A stretch of DNA of 51,598 nt from Desulfogranum japonicum DSM 18378 (GCF_000429945.1 NZ_AUCV01000046.1:1-51598); one strand, 5' to 3'; shown: positions 17,615-27,402, counted from the first letter of the stretch. Notes: generated from the letters alone by a model not told the origin. Numbers and translations are program-made.

Positions 17615-18232
17615 TCAAGAGGACGTGTCCTCGGGAGTAATGCAGCCGCATTGCTCCAGTGTCTCTACGAGCCTTGCCACAGGGAGTCCGACAACGTTGG
17701 TGTATGAACCTGAGATTTCCTTGACGAGAAAGCCACCCAGAGTCTGAATGCCGTATGCACCTGCTTTATCCATGGGGTCGCCACTTTCTATATATTTTTG
17801 CAGCACCAAAGGAGAATAGTGGCCAAATGTTACGTCTGTTTCAGCGATGAAGCCGGTGAATAGGTTACGGTGCGGCCACTGCAAATGTACAGCAGTCATT
17901 ACTTTATGAGTATTGTTTGTCAATTCCAGGAGTATTTCCAGGGCTTCGGTCTGGTTTGCTGGTTTACCGTAAACAACGCCGTCAAGTGTAACGACTGTAT
18001 CTGCGCTTATCGTACAGCTTTCAGGAAAATGACGGGCCACAGCTTCACCTTTTTCCTGTGCCATGCGTTGTACATATTCCAGGGGAGACTCCGTAGGAAT
18101 TTTAGTTTCGTCAATACTGGCAGGGCAGCATTGAAATTGCAAACCAAGCTCTCCGAGCAATTGTTTTCTTCTCGGAGATGCTGATGCAAGAACAAGAGAA
18201 CACTGTTGTTGGTAGAGCTTTACATGCTGCAT
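17615..18232 (-). CDS. maf: Maf-family nucleoside triphosphate pyrophosphatase
   Basis: A cytosolic housecleaning NTP pyrophosphatase of about 205 residues. The N-terminal signature SASPRRKQLLGELGL, the SIDET segment and SADTVVTLDG (catalytic Asp) are all present. A longer frame begins at 18328, but its first 32 residues overlap truA and lack family similarity. The ATG at 18232 starts eight bases after the truA stop and places SASPRR near residue 17, as usual. It is co-transcribed with argC and truA. Confidence 0.9.
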   Translation of the reverse strand: MQHVKLYQQQCSLVLASASPRRKQLLGELGLQFQCCPASIDETKIPTESPLEYVQRMAQEKGEAVARHFPESCTISADTVVTLDGVVYGKPANQTEALEILLELTNNTHKVMTAVHLQWPHRNLFTGFIAETDVTFGHYSPLVLQKYIESGDPMDKAGAYGIQTLGGFLVKEISGSYTNVVGLPVARLVETLEQCGCITPEDTSS

Positions 18233-18239
18233 AACGATA

Positions 18240-19016
18240 TCAGGTAAGCGGTGAATAGAATACCTTTTCCAGGGTGAGGCCGTTGGCTGGAGCTGTAAGT
18301 CCGGCTTTGCGACGATCACGGCTGGCAAGAATATGTTGCATACTGTTTTCTGGAAGTCGGGTTGTTCCTATATCTATCAATGTTCCAGAGAGTATGCGGA
18401 CCATCTGACGTAGAAATCCGTCTCCTGTGAAACGGAGGCTATAATGATTTACATTACCAGGGTCAGCTGTGCATGTCACTTCGAACAGTGTGCGAACAGC
18501 ACCACGGCCGTTGGCAAGAGAGGTATCTCTGGAACCGGCCTTTTCAAAACTTGAAAAATCATGGGTGCCTTGCAGAGCGTTAATGGCCAAAGTAAGGCGT
18601 TCCGGTTTGAAATCACCAGGCATATGAGCTGTGTAATATCTGGAGCAAGGGAGCTGAACATCACCTGTGAAAAAATTGTAGCAGTAGGTTTTTCCGGTTG
18701 CATGAAAGCGACTGTGAAAATCCAGGGAAACTTCATGGGCTTGGCGAATCCTGATGTCAAAGGGTAGCAGGGAGTTCAGGCCGGTCACAAATGCATGCTC
18801 GGGAATTTTTGACTCGGTAAAAAAATGAGCAACCATTCCAAGAGCATGCACTCCCGCATCCGTTCGACCTGATGCGTGAAGGGTAACCGCATGTTTACAC
18901 ATAGTGCTCAGACCGGTTTCGATGGCTTCCTGCACAGCCAGACCATTTTCCTGGCGTTGCCAGCCGCAATAGCCGGTCCCATCAAAGGCTATGACAAGGC
19001 GAATATTGCGTTTCAC
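18240..19016 (-). CDS. truA: tRNA pseudouridine(38-40) synthase TruA
   Basis: A 258-residue enzyme that isomerises uridines 38-40 in the tRNA anticodon arm. The catalytic aspartate is Asp53 in ASGRTDAGVHALG. The C-terminal FLRQMVRILSGTLIDIG segment is typical. The start is GTG, two bases after the argC stop, so translation is probably coupled. Maf follows directly. Confidence 0.95.
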   Translation of the reverse strand: MKRNIRLVIAFDGTGYCGWQRQENGLAVQEAIETGLSTMCKHAVTLHASGRTDAGVHALGMVAHFFTESKIPEHAFVTGLNSLLPFDIRIRQAHEVSLDFHSRFHATGKTYCYNFFTGDVQLPCSRYYTAHMPGDFKPERLTLAINALQGTHDFSSFEKAGSRDTSLANGRGAVRTLFEVTCTADPGNVNHYSLRFTGDGFLRQMVRILSGTLIDIGTTRLPENSMQHILASRDRRKAGLTAPANGLTLEKVFYSPLT

Positions 19017-19018
19017 GT

Positions 19019-20059
19019 TTAGGGGAACAACGGCACTTGGGTGAGACCTGTTGATTCCTCGAACCCGAGCATGAGATTCATATTTTGAACAGCCTGGCCA
19101 GAAGCGCCTTTTACAACATTATCAATGGCTGAGAGAACTATTATTCTGCCCGTTCGAGGGTCAACTTGAACCCCAATGTCGCAATAGTTGCTGCCTCGCA
19201 CGTACTGTGTAGCTGGCAATGCACCTTCGGCAAGTACTCTAACAAACTGTTCGTTCTGGTACATGTCGGTATACAGCGTGCGCAGTTCTTCGGGTGTGCA
19301 GTCACCGTTCATGGTTGCGTAAATCGTACTGAGGATACCCCTGGAAACAGGCAACAGATGCGGCGTAAAGGTAATGGTGCAATCGTTGCCTGCGAGGAGC
19401 GAAATTTCCTGTTCGATTTCCGGAGTATGTCGATGTGTGCCACCAGTTTTATAGGCACGAAAGCCATCATTCACTTCACAAAACAGTGTGCCAACACTTG
19501 CAGCTCTTCCTGCGCCCGTGGCACCTGATTTTGAATCTGCGATGAGCGTTTCAGGCTTAATACAGTTGTTTCTCAGCAGGGGAGCAAGACCCAGGATGAT
19601 TGAAGTAGGATAACATCCCGGATTTGCCACCAGCCGAGCGTCACGAATCTTGTCCCTGTAGAGCTCGGGAAGGCCGTAAACAGCCTCGGATAGCAAGTGT
19701 CCGCAGGTGTGTGTGTCATACCATTGTTCATAAACGGCAACATCCCGCAGGCGAAAGTCTGCACTGAGGTCAACAACCTTTTTGCCAGCTTCAAGCAGTG
19801 AGGGCACAATATCCATGGCTGTCTTGTGAGGAACTGCAGTGAAAAAAAAGTCTGCCTGTTCCGCAAGTGCTTCTGTAGGGAGATTTTCACAGACGACATC
19901 TGTGCACTGGCGAAGATTTGGGAAAACTTCTGCCAGGGGAGTTCCTGCATATTTCCGAGAAGTTGCAACTGTGAGTTTAACTTGGGGGTGATTGCTGAGT
20001 ATTCGGGTCAGTTCCGCCCCTGTGTATCCTGAAGCGCCTACAATACCAACGTTGATCAT
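19019..20059 (-). CDS. argC: N-acetyl-gamma-glutamyl-phosphate reductase
   Basis: The third step of arginine synthesis: NADPH reduction of N-acetyl-glutamyl phosphate. Features are the Rossmann motif [11 protein letters not shown] (7-17), catalytic Cys149 in NPGCYPTS, the SGATGAGR segment, and the histidine region [11 protein letters not shown]. The 346-residue length is normal. It heads argC-truA-maf and lies about 250 bases downstream of rpsI, separated by a terminator. Confidence 0.95.
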   Translation of the reverse strand: MINVGIVGASGYTGAELTRILSNHPQVKLTVATSRKYAGTPLAEVFPNLRQCTDVVCENLPTEALAEQADFFFTAVPHKTAMDIVPSLLEAGKKVVDLSADFRLRDVAVYEQWYDTHTCGHLLSEAVYGLPELYRDKIRDARLVANPGCYPTSIILGLAPLLRNNCIKPETLIADSKSGATGAGRAASVGTLFCEVNDGFRAYKTGGTHRHTPEIEQEISLLAGNDCTITFTPHLLPVSRGILSTIYATMNGDCTPEELRTLYTDMYQNEQFVRVLAEGALPATQYVRGSNYCDIGVQVDPRTGRIIVLSAIDNVVKGASGQAVQNMNLMLGFEESTGLTQVPLFP

Positions 20060-20225
20060 GGGGTCTTCCTCATAGGAGTAATCTGCTTATACCAGTCTGT
20101 CCCTTTTTCTTCGAAGCTGATAGAGACTCCTCTGGCGGGTGTAACTGCGGTAAAAAACACTTGCCTCGGAGTCATCGCTTACCGGTACTAGGCGATAAGC
20201 CTATTTCCGGGAAGACACTGGTCAA

Positions 20226-20260
20226 TAAAAAAGGGAATAACGAAGCGATCGTTATTCCCT
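20226..20260 (-). terminator. Rho-independent terminator after rplM-rpsI
   Basis: Perfect 12-bp arms (AGGGAATAACGA and its complement, 20232-20260) with a five-base loop. On the minus strand the stem is followed by six T residues (20231-20226). It lies about 55 bases beyond the rpsI stop. Confidence 0.85.
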
Positions 20261-20313
20261 GAAGATACCTTGAATAGGTCGTAAGATGAGCTGAATAAAC
20301 GCTCCGAATCCGA

Positions 20314-20706
20314 TTAACGCTTGGAGAACTGGAAGCGGGCACGTGCACCACGCTGTCCATATTTCTTTCTTTCTTTGGCGCGTGGATCACGGGTCAGCAG
20401 ACCTGCTTTTTTCAGTGGGCTTCTCATTTCAGAGTCGATGTCCTGAAGAGCACGAGCAATCCCATGTACAAGAGCATCAACCTGGGCAGATTTACCGCCG
20501 CCTTTTACTGTCGCCTGAACATTGTATTTTTCAAGTGTTTCGGTAACGGCAAATGGACGAGCAACTTTGTGCTCAAAGAAGATGTTGCCAAAATAGTCTT
20601 TCAAATCAACTTTATTGACAGCCATCTCTCCTGTGCCGGGGGTCAACCACACACGTGCTACAGCTGTTTTACGTCTTCCGGTAGCGTAGGTTTTTTCTTG
20701 TGCCAT
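20314..20706 (-). CDS. rpsI: 30S ribosomal protein S9
   Basis: 130 residues. The N-terminal TGRRKTAVARVW and the strictly basic C-terminus RARFQFSKR, which reaches the ribosomal P site, are diagnostic. It is the second gene of the conserved rplM-rpsI operon, 15 bases after rplM, and is followed by a strong terminator. Confidence 0.97.
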   Translation of the reverse strand: MAQEKTYATGRRKTAVARVWLTPGTGEMAVNKVDLKDYFGNIFFEHKVARPFAVTETLEKYNVQATVKGGGKSAQVDALVHGIARALQDIDSEMRSPLKKAGLLTRDPRAKERKKYGQRGARARFQFSKR

Positions 20707-20721
20707 ATTGGGGCTCCGTTA

Positions 20722-21150
20722 TCAGATCTCGATGGTTTCAGGCTGCTGGGCCTTGTGTGGATGGGCATCACCTGCATATACTTTGAGCTTTTTAAACTGG
20801 GCACGGCCAAGTTTATTTTTAGGCAGCATACCTTTAACCGCAAGCCGGATAAGCTCTTCTGGTTTTTTCTCCAGCATTTCTTTTGCAGTCGAGGTTTTCA
20901 GGCCACCCATGTAACCTGTATGGTGGTGGTATTCTTTATCATCAAGTTTTTTGCCTGTCAGGTGTACTTTGTCAGCATTGATGACAATGATAAAGTCGCC
21001 GTTGTCCTGGAAATTGCAGAAAGTAGGTTTGTGCTTGCCGCGCAAACGAGTGGCAATCTCTGTAGCGATACGCCCGAGTACTTTTCCATCGGCATCAACG
21101 ACATACCATTTACGATCAATTTCGTTTACCGGTGTATAATAGGTTTTCAT
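20722..21150 (-). CDS. rplM: 50S ribosomal protein L13
   Basis: 142 residues, an early-assembly protein of the large subunit. It is recognised from [15 protein letters not shown], the [12 protein letters not shown] segment and [11 protein letters not shown]. First gene of rplM-rpsI, just downstream of the tRNA-Gly terminator, so it needs its own promoter in the short gap or read-through. Confidence 0.97.
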   Translation of the reverse strand: MKTYYTPVNEIDRKWYVVDADGKVLGRIATEIATRLRGKHKPTFCNFQDNGDFIIVINADKVHLTGKKLDDKEYHHHTGYMGGLKTSTAKEMLEKKPEELIRLAVKGMLPKNKLGRAQFKKLKVYAGDAHPHKAQQPETIEI

Positions 21151-21173
21151 TACTTACGCCCCAGCAGATTAAC

Positions 21174-21202
21174 AAAAAAAGGTTCGAACAGCTGTCCGAA
21201 CC
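21174..21202 (-). terminator. Rho-independent terminator after tRNA-Gly
   Basis: An inverted repeat GGTTCG...CGAACC (21181-21202) followed on the minus strand by seven T residues (21180-21174). It lies 12 bases after the tRNA CCA end and separates the tRNA from rplM. Confidence 0.85.
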
Positions 21203-21214
21203 TTGGATATTGAG

Positions 21215-21289
<75 letters not shown>

Positions 21290-21317
21290 TCTCATTTAAA
21301 TCAGTTGACAGCGCGGC

Positions 21318-21346
21318 ATTCTAACGAGTCTGGGTGAGAGTGTCAA
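21318..21346 (-). promoter_or_regulatory. Sigma-70 promoter for tRNA-Gly
   Basis: On the minus strand TTGACA (21346-21341) and TAGAAT (21323-21318) are 17 bases apart, placing the transcript start about 20 bases before the tRNA 5' end. This is a near-consensus stable-RNA promoter. Confidence 0.8.
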
Positions 21347-21480
21347 TAAAAAAACTTACGACAATCTCTTTTTTTTGTTTGTTTGAGATTACTTTTTTTT
21401 TGGGAACCAGGTTGAAGCTCTTTTGGCATGGAATTATTACGCAGGATGCCGAAAAAGCTTTCGACTTGCTTGAAGAACAG

Positions 21481-21509
21481 TTGCGATTCTCATATAACCA
21501 GAATACTAT
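21481..21509 (+). promoter_or_regulatory. Candidate sigma-70 promoter for the hisB operon
   Basis: TTGCGA (21481-21486) and TACTAT (21504-21509) with a 17-base spacer, about 130 bases before hisB. The match is moderate and not tested. The 356-base gap between the tRNA and hisB otherwise shows only a weak, unrecognised 74-codon frame that I do not call. Confidence 0.4.
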
Positions 21510-21647
21510 GGTAAACTATTTCGGGCAGATGGCAGCATCTGTCAGAAACACAAGATAAGGGAGCGCAAGCGCATTGCTGTGTGGCGGCAGGTGGTCCCTG
21601 GTCAATGTATTGGTGCTGTTAACGAAATGATGATATAAGGGGAGTAC

Positions 21648-22247
21648 ATGGATCAGTCAAATGATCGGATAGCGGAAATTGTGCGCACAACGAAAGAAAC
21701 GCAGATCCGCCTGCGTCTGAATCTCGATGGAGACGGGCAGGCTGCCGTAAGTACCCAGGTGGGTTTTTTGGATCATATGCTGACTCTGTTTACCGTGCAT
21801 GGCTTCTTTGATCTGGAAATCTCTGCCTTAGGTGATGTGGAAATCGACGATCATCATACTGTGGAAGATATCGGTATTTGTCTTGGCAAAGCTTTTTCAG
21901 AAGCCCTTGGAGATAAAGCAGGTATCTGTCGTTACGGGCATTCGTATGTTCCCATGGATGAAACACTTACCCGCGTGTGCGTGGATTTTTCCAATCGCTT
22001 TTACCTCCACTATGAGAGTGGGGTGCTTGATCAGAAAGTAGGAACATTTGACACTGCTTTGGCCAAGGAATTTCTGCGGGCTTTCGCTTTACATGCCGGC
22101 GTAACACTCCATGTGGATGTTCTGCATGGAGAAAATACCCATCATATCCTGGAATCCGTTTTTAAGGCTTTGGCCCGTGCAGTGTCTCAGGCATGCAGTA
22201 GCAGTGACCGTATCAAGGGGCAATTGTCGTCAAAAGGGATGCTATAA
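21648..22247 (+). CDS. hisB: Imidazoleglycerol-phosphate dehydratase
   Basis: The sixth step of histidine synthesis, a manganese enzyme of 199 residues without the N-terminal phosphatase found in enterics. The manganese-binding motifs DDHHTVEDIG and HTHHILES-like NTHHILES are present, and GFLDHML is near residue 39. AGGGGAG precedes the ATG. It heads a rightward run with no other his gene, so histidine genes are scattered in this genome. Confidence 0.95.
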   Translation: MDQSNDRIAEIVRTTKETQIRLRLNLDGDGQAAVSTQVGFLDHMLTLFTVHGFFDLEISALGDVEIDDHHTVEDIGICLGKAFSEALGDKAGICRYGHSYVPMDETLTRVCVDFSNRFYLHYESGVLDQKVGTFDTALAKEFLRAFALHAGVTLHVDVLHGENTHHILESVFKALARAVSQACSSSDRIKGQLSSKGML

Positions 22248-22303
22248 TATTGTATAACCGGTCATCTCCACAAAATATACACCATTACACAAGGAGGATA
22301 CTC

Positions 22304-22945
22304 GTGTATCGCTACCGTAAACTGTTGTCAGTTCTAGCGGCCTGTGGCCTGCTTTCTTTTTCAGGCTGTGCTTCACAACAGGCACAGGAACCGATTCCAC
22401 GCGATCCTGAACTGGCCATAACCTGCATCGGAGTCATGCCGGTACAAACAGCTGTAGATTATGATGATAGACTCAGTTTTGCACAGGCAAAACAACTCAA
22501 GGAAGGTGCTGCCGTTCTGGACGGTGTTCTTCGTCAGCAGTTGGCTGGCCGTAATGAGTTCAGATACGTAACCGCAGAACAGGTGTATGGAATTGAAAAT
22601 TCCATCGAGGGTGATTTTGTCAAGCAACTTAAAGCTGTAGGGACGTTGATGGGCTGTAATGTTATGTTGCAAACCCAGGTCAGTAAGTATATTGACAGGG
22701 TTGGTACAGAATACACGGCAAAAGAACCTGCTTCGGTAACGTTCGAGTATAAACTCGTTGATATAAATCGTGACCAGGTGCTTTGCCAGGGGCGATTTGA
22801 AGAAACCCAGCAGTACGTGCTGGACAATCTTTTTAAGCTCAAGCAGGCCAGTAAGCGCAGGTTTACCTTTGTGACTGCACCAGAGCTTCTTAAAGAAGGA
22901 TTGGAGGAAAAATTTTCCCATTGCGGATACTTGAGTACTCCCTGA
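22304..22945 (+). CDS. Outer-membrane lipoprotein, unrecognised family
   Basis: 213 residues from the GTG at 22304, chosen because AAGGAGG lies six bases before it; a longer frame from a TTG at 22250 overlaps nothing useful. The lipobox FSGC ends a short signal peptide (VLAACGLLSFSGC), and the next residue is Ala, so outer-membrane sorting is likely. The mature part resembles curli-assembly or TolB-N-like lipoproteins that combine a low-complexity-free alpha/beta fold with predicted periplasmic location. No catalytic motif is seen and the role is unknown. Confidence 0.7.
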   Translation: MYRYRKLLSVLAACGLLSFSGCASQQAQEPIPRDPELAITCIGVMPVQTAVDYDDRLSFAQAKQLKEGAAVLDGVLRQQLAGRNEFRYVTAEQVYGIENSIEGDFVKQLKAVGTLMGCNVMLQTQVSKYIDRVGTEYTAKEPASVTFEYKLVDINRDQVLCQGRFEETQQYVLDNLFKLKQASKRRFTFVTAPELLKEGLEEKFSHCGYLSTP

Positions 22946-23011
22946 TAGCAATGCAAGGATATAAATATTATTAAACTGCCTGCAACCATCAATCGGAAAA
23001 TAGGCCGGGCC

Positions 23012-23725
23012 ATGCATGATTATTCTATGCTGGCTGAGGGGGATTCAGTACTGGTCGCAGTTTCGGGCGGCATAGATTCTCTGGTTCTGGCCTGGGTGTT
23101 GACATTCTGGGAAAAAAAAGCTCCCATTCATTATTCCATGGAATGCGTCCATGTTGATATGGAAGGAACAGCGGGAGAACTCGGCACCGCTGCGTATATG
23201 GTGAAGCAGGAGCTCGCCAACCTGGGAATACCGCTTACCGTTCTGCCTGCCCGCTGGCATCCTGACAGGGGGCAGTTGAATGGCTCTGAAACCGAAAATG
23301 TCTGTTTTCAATGTTCCCGTTCAAGGAGAAAACAGCTTTTTGACCATGCCGCAAGCCAGGGGCACTGCAAACTGGCATTGGGGCATCACCGTGATGATAT
23401 TATTGAAACTTTTTTCCTTAACCTGACCTGCGCAGGCAATATCAGTACCATGCGGCCCAGGCAGCAGTTATTTTCCGGTAAGCTGAATGTAATACGGCCC
23501 CTTGCGTACTGTGATAAAGGGGACGTCGAGACAATCGGTCGAATGCTGCATTGTAAGCCGGTTCGCTCCTCTTGCCCTCTTTCTGAAAAAACCAGAAGGG
23601 CCGATATACACAAACTAGTGCGCTCCATCTATGCTGCACTGCCGGATTCCAAGGAACATATTTTTGCAGCTCTGGGAAATGTCCGGGAAGATTACATGCT
23701 GCTCCCAGATACAAGGAAACCATGA
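23012..23725 (+). CDS. TtcA-like PP-loop ATPase, tRNA sulfur-transfer family
   Basis: 237 residues from the first ATG. The PP-loop SGGIDS (ATP pyrophosphatase), CFQCSRSRRKQLF (paired cysteines) and LGHHRDDIIETFFLNL match TtcA, which makes 2-thiocytidine in tRNA using a 4Fe-4S cluster. The family N-terminus continues upstream of this ATG: in-frame codons encode INRKIGRAMHDYSM, like TtcA homologues. The only well-placed start is ATT at 22967, seven bases after AAGGA, so the true protein may begin there. The stop overlaps the next start (ATGA). Confidence 0.82.
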   Translation: MHDYSMLAEGDSVLVAVSGGIDSLVLAWVLTFWEKKAPIHYSMECVHVDMEGTAGELGTAAYMVKQELANLGIPLTVLPARWHPDRGQLNGSETENVCFQCSRSRRKQLFDHAASQGHCKLALGHHRDDIIETFFLNLTCAGNISTMRPRQQLFSGKLNVIRPLAYCDKGDVETIGRMLHCKPVRSSCPLSEKTRRADIHKLVRSIYAALPDSKEHIFAALGNVREDYMLLPDTRKP

Positions 23726-24606
23726 TTGAAACCGGACCTGACTGTCTTGTTTGTTTTATGAAACAGGCCAAGGGCGCTATTGCGCTTTGTGAACAAGACT
23801 CGACTATTCAGTATGAACTCCTTTCTGCTGTAGCAGAGATGATTTCCCAATTTCCAGTCTCAGCGTCACCGCCGGAGAATGCTGCCCGTTACTATGCATA
23901 TATCAGCGAGCAGACAGGGGTAACAGATCCGTTTTCTGCAATCAAACATCAAAGCACCGCGTATGCCTTGTCCCGGGAAGACCACCTGCGTGCGGTTATA
24001 ATGGCTGCAGACGACCCGGTGTTGACGGCAGCCCGTCTCGCCATAGGGGCCAATGTTCTGGATAGCGGAGCCCAGCGGCAACTGGATATCAAGGAATCTC
24101 TGAAACGTTGCCTGTACACACCTTTAGCCATCAGTCACTATCAGGCCTTTTCTGAGCAGTTGTGTACGAAGCCGGATATCCTCTATCTTGCAGATAATTG
24201 CGGGGAACTGGTATTGGATAAGATTTTGGTGGAATTGCTGCTGGATAAGGGGTGCAGGGTTACAGTCGCTGTACGACAAAGCCCTGTTATAAACGATGCC
24301 ACCCTGGAGGATGCACGCGCCATTGGGCTGGATCAAATTTGTCCTGTTATCAGCAACGGTACAGGTATCCCCGGTACAGTTTTGAATAAAACTTCCAGAG
24401 AGTTCAGGGAATATTTTGATTCAGCAGAGCTCATTATCAGTAAAGGTATGGGGAATTTTGAAAGTCTGTATGGAACGCCTGCCCCATTGTATTATCTCTT
24501 TACTGTAAAGTGCACCACGGTACGCACGCGAATCCGGAAAGAATTCACCGGCAGAAATCTTGAGATCGGCTCATTCATTTTTTTGCGGCAGGAGGGGTGT
24601 CTGTAG
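23722..24606 (+). CDS. DUF89/ARMT1-like metal-dependent phosphatase
   Basis: 294 residues of the DUF89 damage-control phosphatase family, thought to hydrolyse phosphometabolites with Co/Ni/Mn. The N-terminal C-x2-C (Cys8, Cys11) marks the prokaryotic subgroup. The core motifs LADNCGELVLDKIL (Asp and Asn metal ligands) and ISKGMGNFESL are clear. It overlaps the TtcA-like gene by four bases and is followed by a phosphoesterase, so a small repair or modification operon is likely. The natural substrate is unknown. Confidence 0.85.
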   Translation: MIETGPDCLVCFMKQAKGAIALCEQDSTIQYELLSAVAEMISQFPVSASPPENAARYYAYISEQTGVTDPFSAIKHQSTAYALSREDHLRAVIMAADDPVLTAARLAIGANVLDSGAQRQLDIKESLKRCLYTPLAISHYQAFSEQLCTKPDILYLADNCGELVLDKILVELLLDKGCRVTVAVRQSPVINDATLEDARAIGLDQICPVISNGTGIPGTVLNKTSREFREYFDSAELIISKGMGNFESLYGTPAPLYYLFTVKCTTVRTRIRKEFTGRNLEIGSFIFLRQEGCL

Positions 24607-24607
24607 T

Positions 24608-25339
24608 ATGCAAATAGCTGTTCTGGCTGATATACACGGAAACTACAGGGCACTGCAGAGTGTGCTGGAGGATATTGACAAGAGCGGGATAGATGAAATT
24701 GTCTCCCTTGGTGATGTCGTGGGATATGGGCCCGAACCGGAAGAAGTCGTTAAGGCGCTGCAGAAGAGAGATGTGGTCTCTGTTATGGGGAATCATGAAC
24801 TTGCTTTAATTTCATCTTCATATTTTAATCGTCTGAATCCTGACCCGCGTGAATCCCTGGTCATCACACGTCGTCTGCTCAGTGAAGATTCTTTGGATTG
24901 GATTTCAAATCTACGTGCATCCATCGTGCATAGAGGCATTCGGCTGGTTCACGGGTGTCCTCCGCAATCCATAACGGTCTACCTGTTTTCACCAACCGAG
25001 AATCGCCTGCGCAGGGTCTTCTCCACATATCCTGAGAAGATATGTTTTGCCGGGCATACCCATGCTCTTGATATTTTTCGCTTGGCCGAAGGAAATATTG
25101 ACAGCAGGGAACTGCAGATAACCGACTATCAGCTGGACCCCCAGGCCCGTTACCTCATCCTTCCCGGAAGTGTCGGGCAACCGAGGGACATGATCAATTC
25201 CAAAGCAAAATACGCTGTATTTGATACGCAAAATCATTTTCTGCAGATCAAGGCCGTGGAGTATGACAGGGATACTACAGTTCGCCTGTTGAAAGAACGT
25301 GATTTTCCTGCATCCAACTCAAGACGATTGAATTGGTAA
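24608..25339 (+). CDS. Calcineurin-like metallophosphoesterase (YfcE/MJ0936 type)
   Basis: 243 residues with all metal-binding blocks in order: ADIHGN (Asp8, His10), GDVVGYGPEP (Asp38), GNHE, and CFAGHTHALD. A further histidine is at VHGCPP. The ATG at 24608 has AGGAGG upstream; a longer frame from 24560 only duplicates the DUF89 end. The signature places it among small bacterial phosphodiesterases acting on nucleotides or phosphate esters. It is probably co-transcribed with the DUF89 gene. Confidence 0.85.
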   Translation: MQIAVLADIHGNYRALQSVLEDIDKSGIDEIVSLGDVVGYGPEPEEVVKALQKRDVVSVMGNHELALISSSYFNRLNPDPRESLVITRRLLSEDSLDWISNLRASIVHRGIRLVHGCPPQSITVYLFSPTENRLRRVFSTYPEKICFAGHTHALDIFRLAEGNIDSRELQITDYQLDPQARYLILPGSVGQPRDMINSKAKYAVFDTQNHFLQIKAVEYDRDTTVRLLKERDFPASNSRRLNW

Positions 25340-25480
25340 ACAATGTATGACCGATCTTTGGTACGCCACGGAGTCTTTGTTTAGGCAGTTTGCATCTCGA
25401 AGGTGTGGAAAAATAAGAGGTCGCCTCTCCTGTAAGAGGTTACAAAGACAGGGGAGCTGCCAGATTTAGTCACTTACCCT

Positions 25481-26854
25481 ATGTGTAGTTACGTTACAAC
25501 AATGGAAAAAAAGATTGGGAAGTATACTATAATTCGTCGGCTTGGCAAGGGTGGGATGGGCTCAGTGTATAAAGGTCTTGTCCCTGAGATAGACAAAGTC
25601 GTGGCTATTAAGCTGCTTGATCCTCTGGAGGTGATGGAAGATGTCCTTGGCTATGACAAACTCAGGGAAATTTTTATATTCGAAGCCCGGACCATGGCCT
25701 CGTTTGCCCAGCCTTTTCTGGTAACAGCCCATGATTTTGCTGAAGATGAGAAGGGCAGGCCGTTTTTTGTTATGGAATACCTTTGCAAAAATCTTGGTGA
25801 CATGATTGGTGAGGCCTTTGAGGTGGAAAAAGATTGCAGGGTGATCCCGGCAACCAAAGTTCTTGATTACGGGCTGCAAATTTTACAGGCCCTGGCCTTT
25901 CTGCATCACCGTGATATCGTGCACCGCGATATCAAACCTCAGAACATCCTGGTAACAGATGATGATACCCTTAAAATCTGTGATTTCGGGATGGCTCTGG
26001 TGGAAGGCGTGGCATTTTCCGGCCCTGATACCATGCAGGTCGGTTCTCCATATTATACACCACCGGAGCAGCGCAAAAGCCCCTCAACGGTAGATGGCAG
26101 GGCTGACCTGTATGCTGCTGCAGTCCTTCTCTATCGCATGTTGACTGGTAAGTTTCCTGGTATGCAGAGCTTTTCCCTTTCCCAGGTTAATCCTCTTTAT
26201 GATATGCATTGGGATGCTTTTTTTCAAAAAGCTTTAAGTTGGGATCCTGATCTTCGCTTTCAGGATGCAAGGTCCATGTCAGTTGACCTGCAAAAATTGA
26301 GGCTTCATGGAGGGGAGCAATATGATCCGGACGGCCATTGTTTGCTTGCCGATAAAGATGGGGACTACACGTTGCGGCAGCAACCTTTAAATGTCTGTCG
26401 TTCCAAGGCAGCTGCTTCTTTTGGCTTGAATGAAAGGTTTCGTCCTCTGAAACCGATATGTAATAGAATAACTATAAATGATGATCTGATTTTCGATGCT
26501 GCCACAGGTTTATCCTGGAAAAGACAGAGCAGTCTTTATCCGCTCACACTGGAACAGGCGGAGCAATATGTACAGAGACTGAACAACGAACAGCAGGGGG
26601 AAGAGACACATTGGCGTCTGCCGACTATGGATGAGTTGCTCAGCCTGCTTGGCAGCGAAGGTCGGCGGATTCTCGGTGCCTTTCTCCCGGAAAAAAGTAC
26701 CTGGTTGTGGAGCTGTGATTTGCACGGTAAGCATGAAGCCTGGTTTCTTAATCTGGACATGCGATATGCCGGTACCCAGGATATAAATTGTTTGAACTAT
26801 GTGCGGCCTGTCTGTACTATAAATTTCGAATCAACCCAATACTCTGCACAGTAG
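25481..26854 (+). CDS. Ser/Thr protein kinase with C-terminal DUF1566 domain
   Basis: A Hanks-type kinase of 457 residues. Visible motifs are the glycine loop [13 protein letters not shown], catalytic lysine AIKLL, HRD loop [14 protein letters not shown], and the P+1 region [10 protein letters not shown]. After a linker, about 330-455 form a DUF1566 (Lcl-like, C-type-lectin-related) domain with ATGLSWKR and [11 protein letters not shown]. No transmembrane helix is evident, so the fusion is probably cytosolic. Met8 (base 25502) is an alternative start. It is followed after four bases by an unknown gene that may be a substrate or regulator. Confidence 0.85.
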   Translation: MCSYVTTMEKKIGKYTIIRRLGKGGMGSVYKGLVPEIDKVVAIKLLDPLEVMEDVLGYDKLREIFIFEARTMASFAQPFLVTAHDFAEDEKGRPFFVMEYLCKNLGDMIGEAFEVEKDCRVIPATKVLDYGLQILQALAFLHHRDIVHRDIKPQNILVTDDDTLKICDFGMALVEGVAFSGPDTMQVGSPYYTPPEQRKSPSTVDGRADLYAAAVLLYRMLTGKFPGMQSFSLSQVNPLYDMHWDAFFQKALSWDPDLRFQDARSMSVDLQKLRLHGGEQYDPDGHCLLADKDGDYTLRQQPLNVCRSKAAASFGLNERFRPLKPICNRITINDDLIFDAATGLSWKRQSSLYPLTLEQAEQYVQRLNNEQQGEETHWRLPTMDELLSLLGSEGRRILGAFLPEKSTWLWSCDLHGKHEAWFLNLDMRYAGTQDINCLNYVRPVCTINFESTQYSAQ

Positions 26855-26858
26855 ACAT

Positions 26859-27347
26859 ATGAAGGTAAAACAACAGGATTATAAGGTCTCACATATTTTT
26901 CTGGTTCAGGAGGAAGCCCTCCAAACAGGAAAAGAGCTGGTATTTCGTTATCTTGACAAGAATCCACTTATTACCTACGCGGATATGCTCGTGAATGATG
27001 ATGAGGCCATCAATGGAACAGATGATCGATTTTGGTCGACTGTGGAGCGTGGATTAGGGAAAAATATGGATTTCGCCTCTTCAATGATTACCGTTTTGCA
27101 AGATGAAGGGGTTCATACCCTTGATGATCTCCTGAAGATGCAAGAGGGATATCTGACAAAGGTCCTGCATACCTTGACCCATTTGCTCGATGGTTTTATT
27201 GGTGTTGATTCAGTTTTTTACAATATGGTTGAAGATTCCCACCGGATCAGTGAACAACTCAGAAAGAATATTGTGAAAACACCAAAACAGTACTGGCTTA
27301 TACCTGTACGTACAGGAATGCTGGAACATTCGGTAATATCGGTGTAA
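26859..27347 (+). CDS. Hypothetical protein downstream of the kinase
   Basis: 162 residues, cytosolic, acidic N-terminal half and helical throughout (for example YLTKVLHTLTHLLDGFIG). I recognise no family. The four-base spacing after the kinase stop makes co-transcription very likely, so it could be a kinase substrate or scaffold; this is inference from position only. Confidence 0.65.
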   Translation: MKVKQQDYKVSHIFLVQEEALQTGKELVFRYLDKNPLITYADMLVNDDEAINGTDDRFWSTVERGLGKNMDFASSMITVLQDEGVHTLDDLLKMQEGYLTKVLHTLTHLLDGFIGVDSVFYNMVEDSHRISEQLRKNIVKTPKQYWLIPVRTGMLEHSVISV

Positions 27348-27402
27348 GTGGTTTTGACATGGTAATACCTGATACTAAAGAATATAAGGAAGCCCGTCAG
27401 GC

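Noticed and set aside
18233-18328. Longer Maf start at 18328
   Set aside because: The extra residues overlap truA and have no similarity to the Maf family; ATG at 18232 is preferred.
21334-21558. 74-codon + frame before hisB
   Set aside because: It spans the promoter region of tRNA-Gly and the candidate hisB promoter and matches no family.
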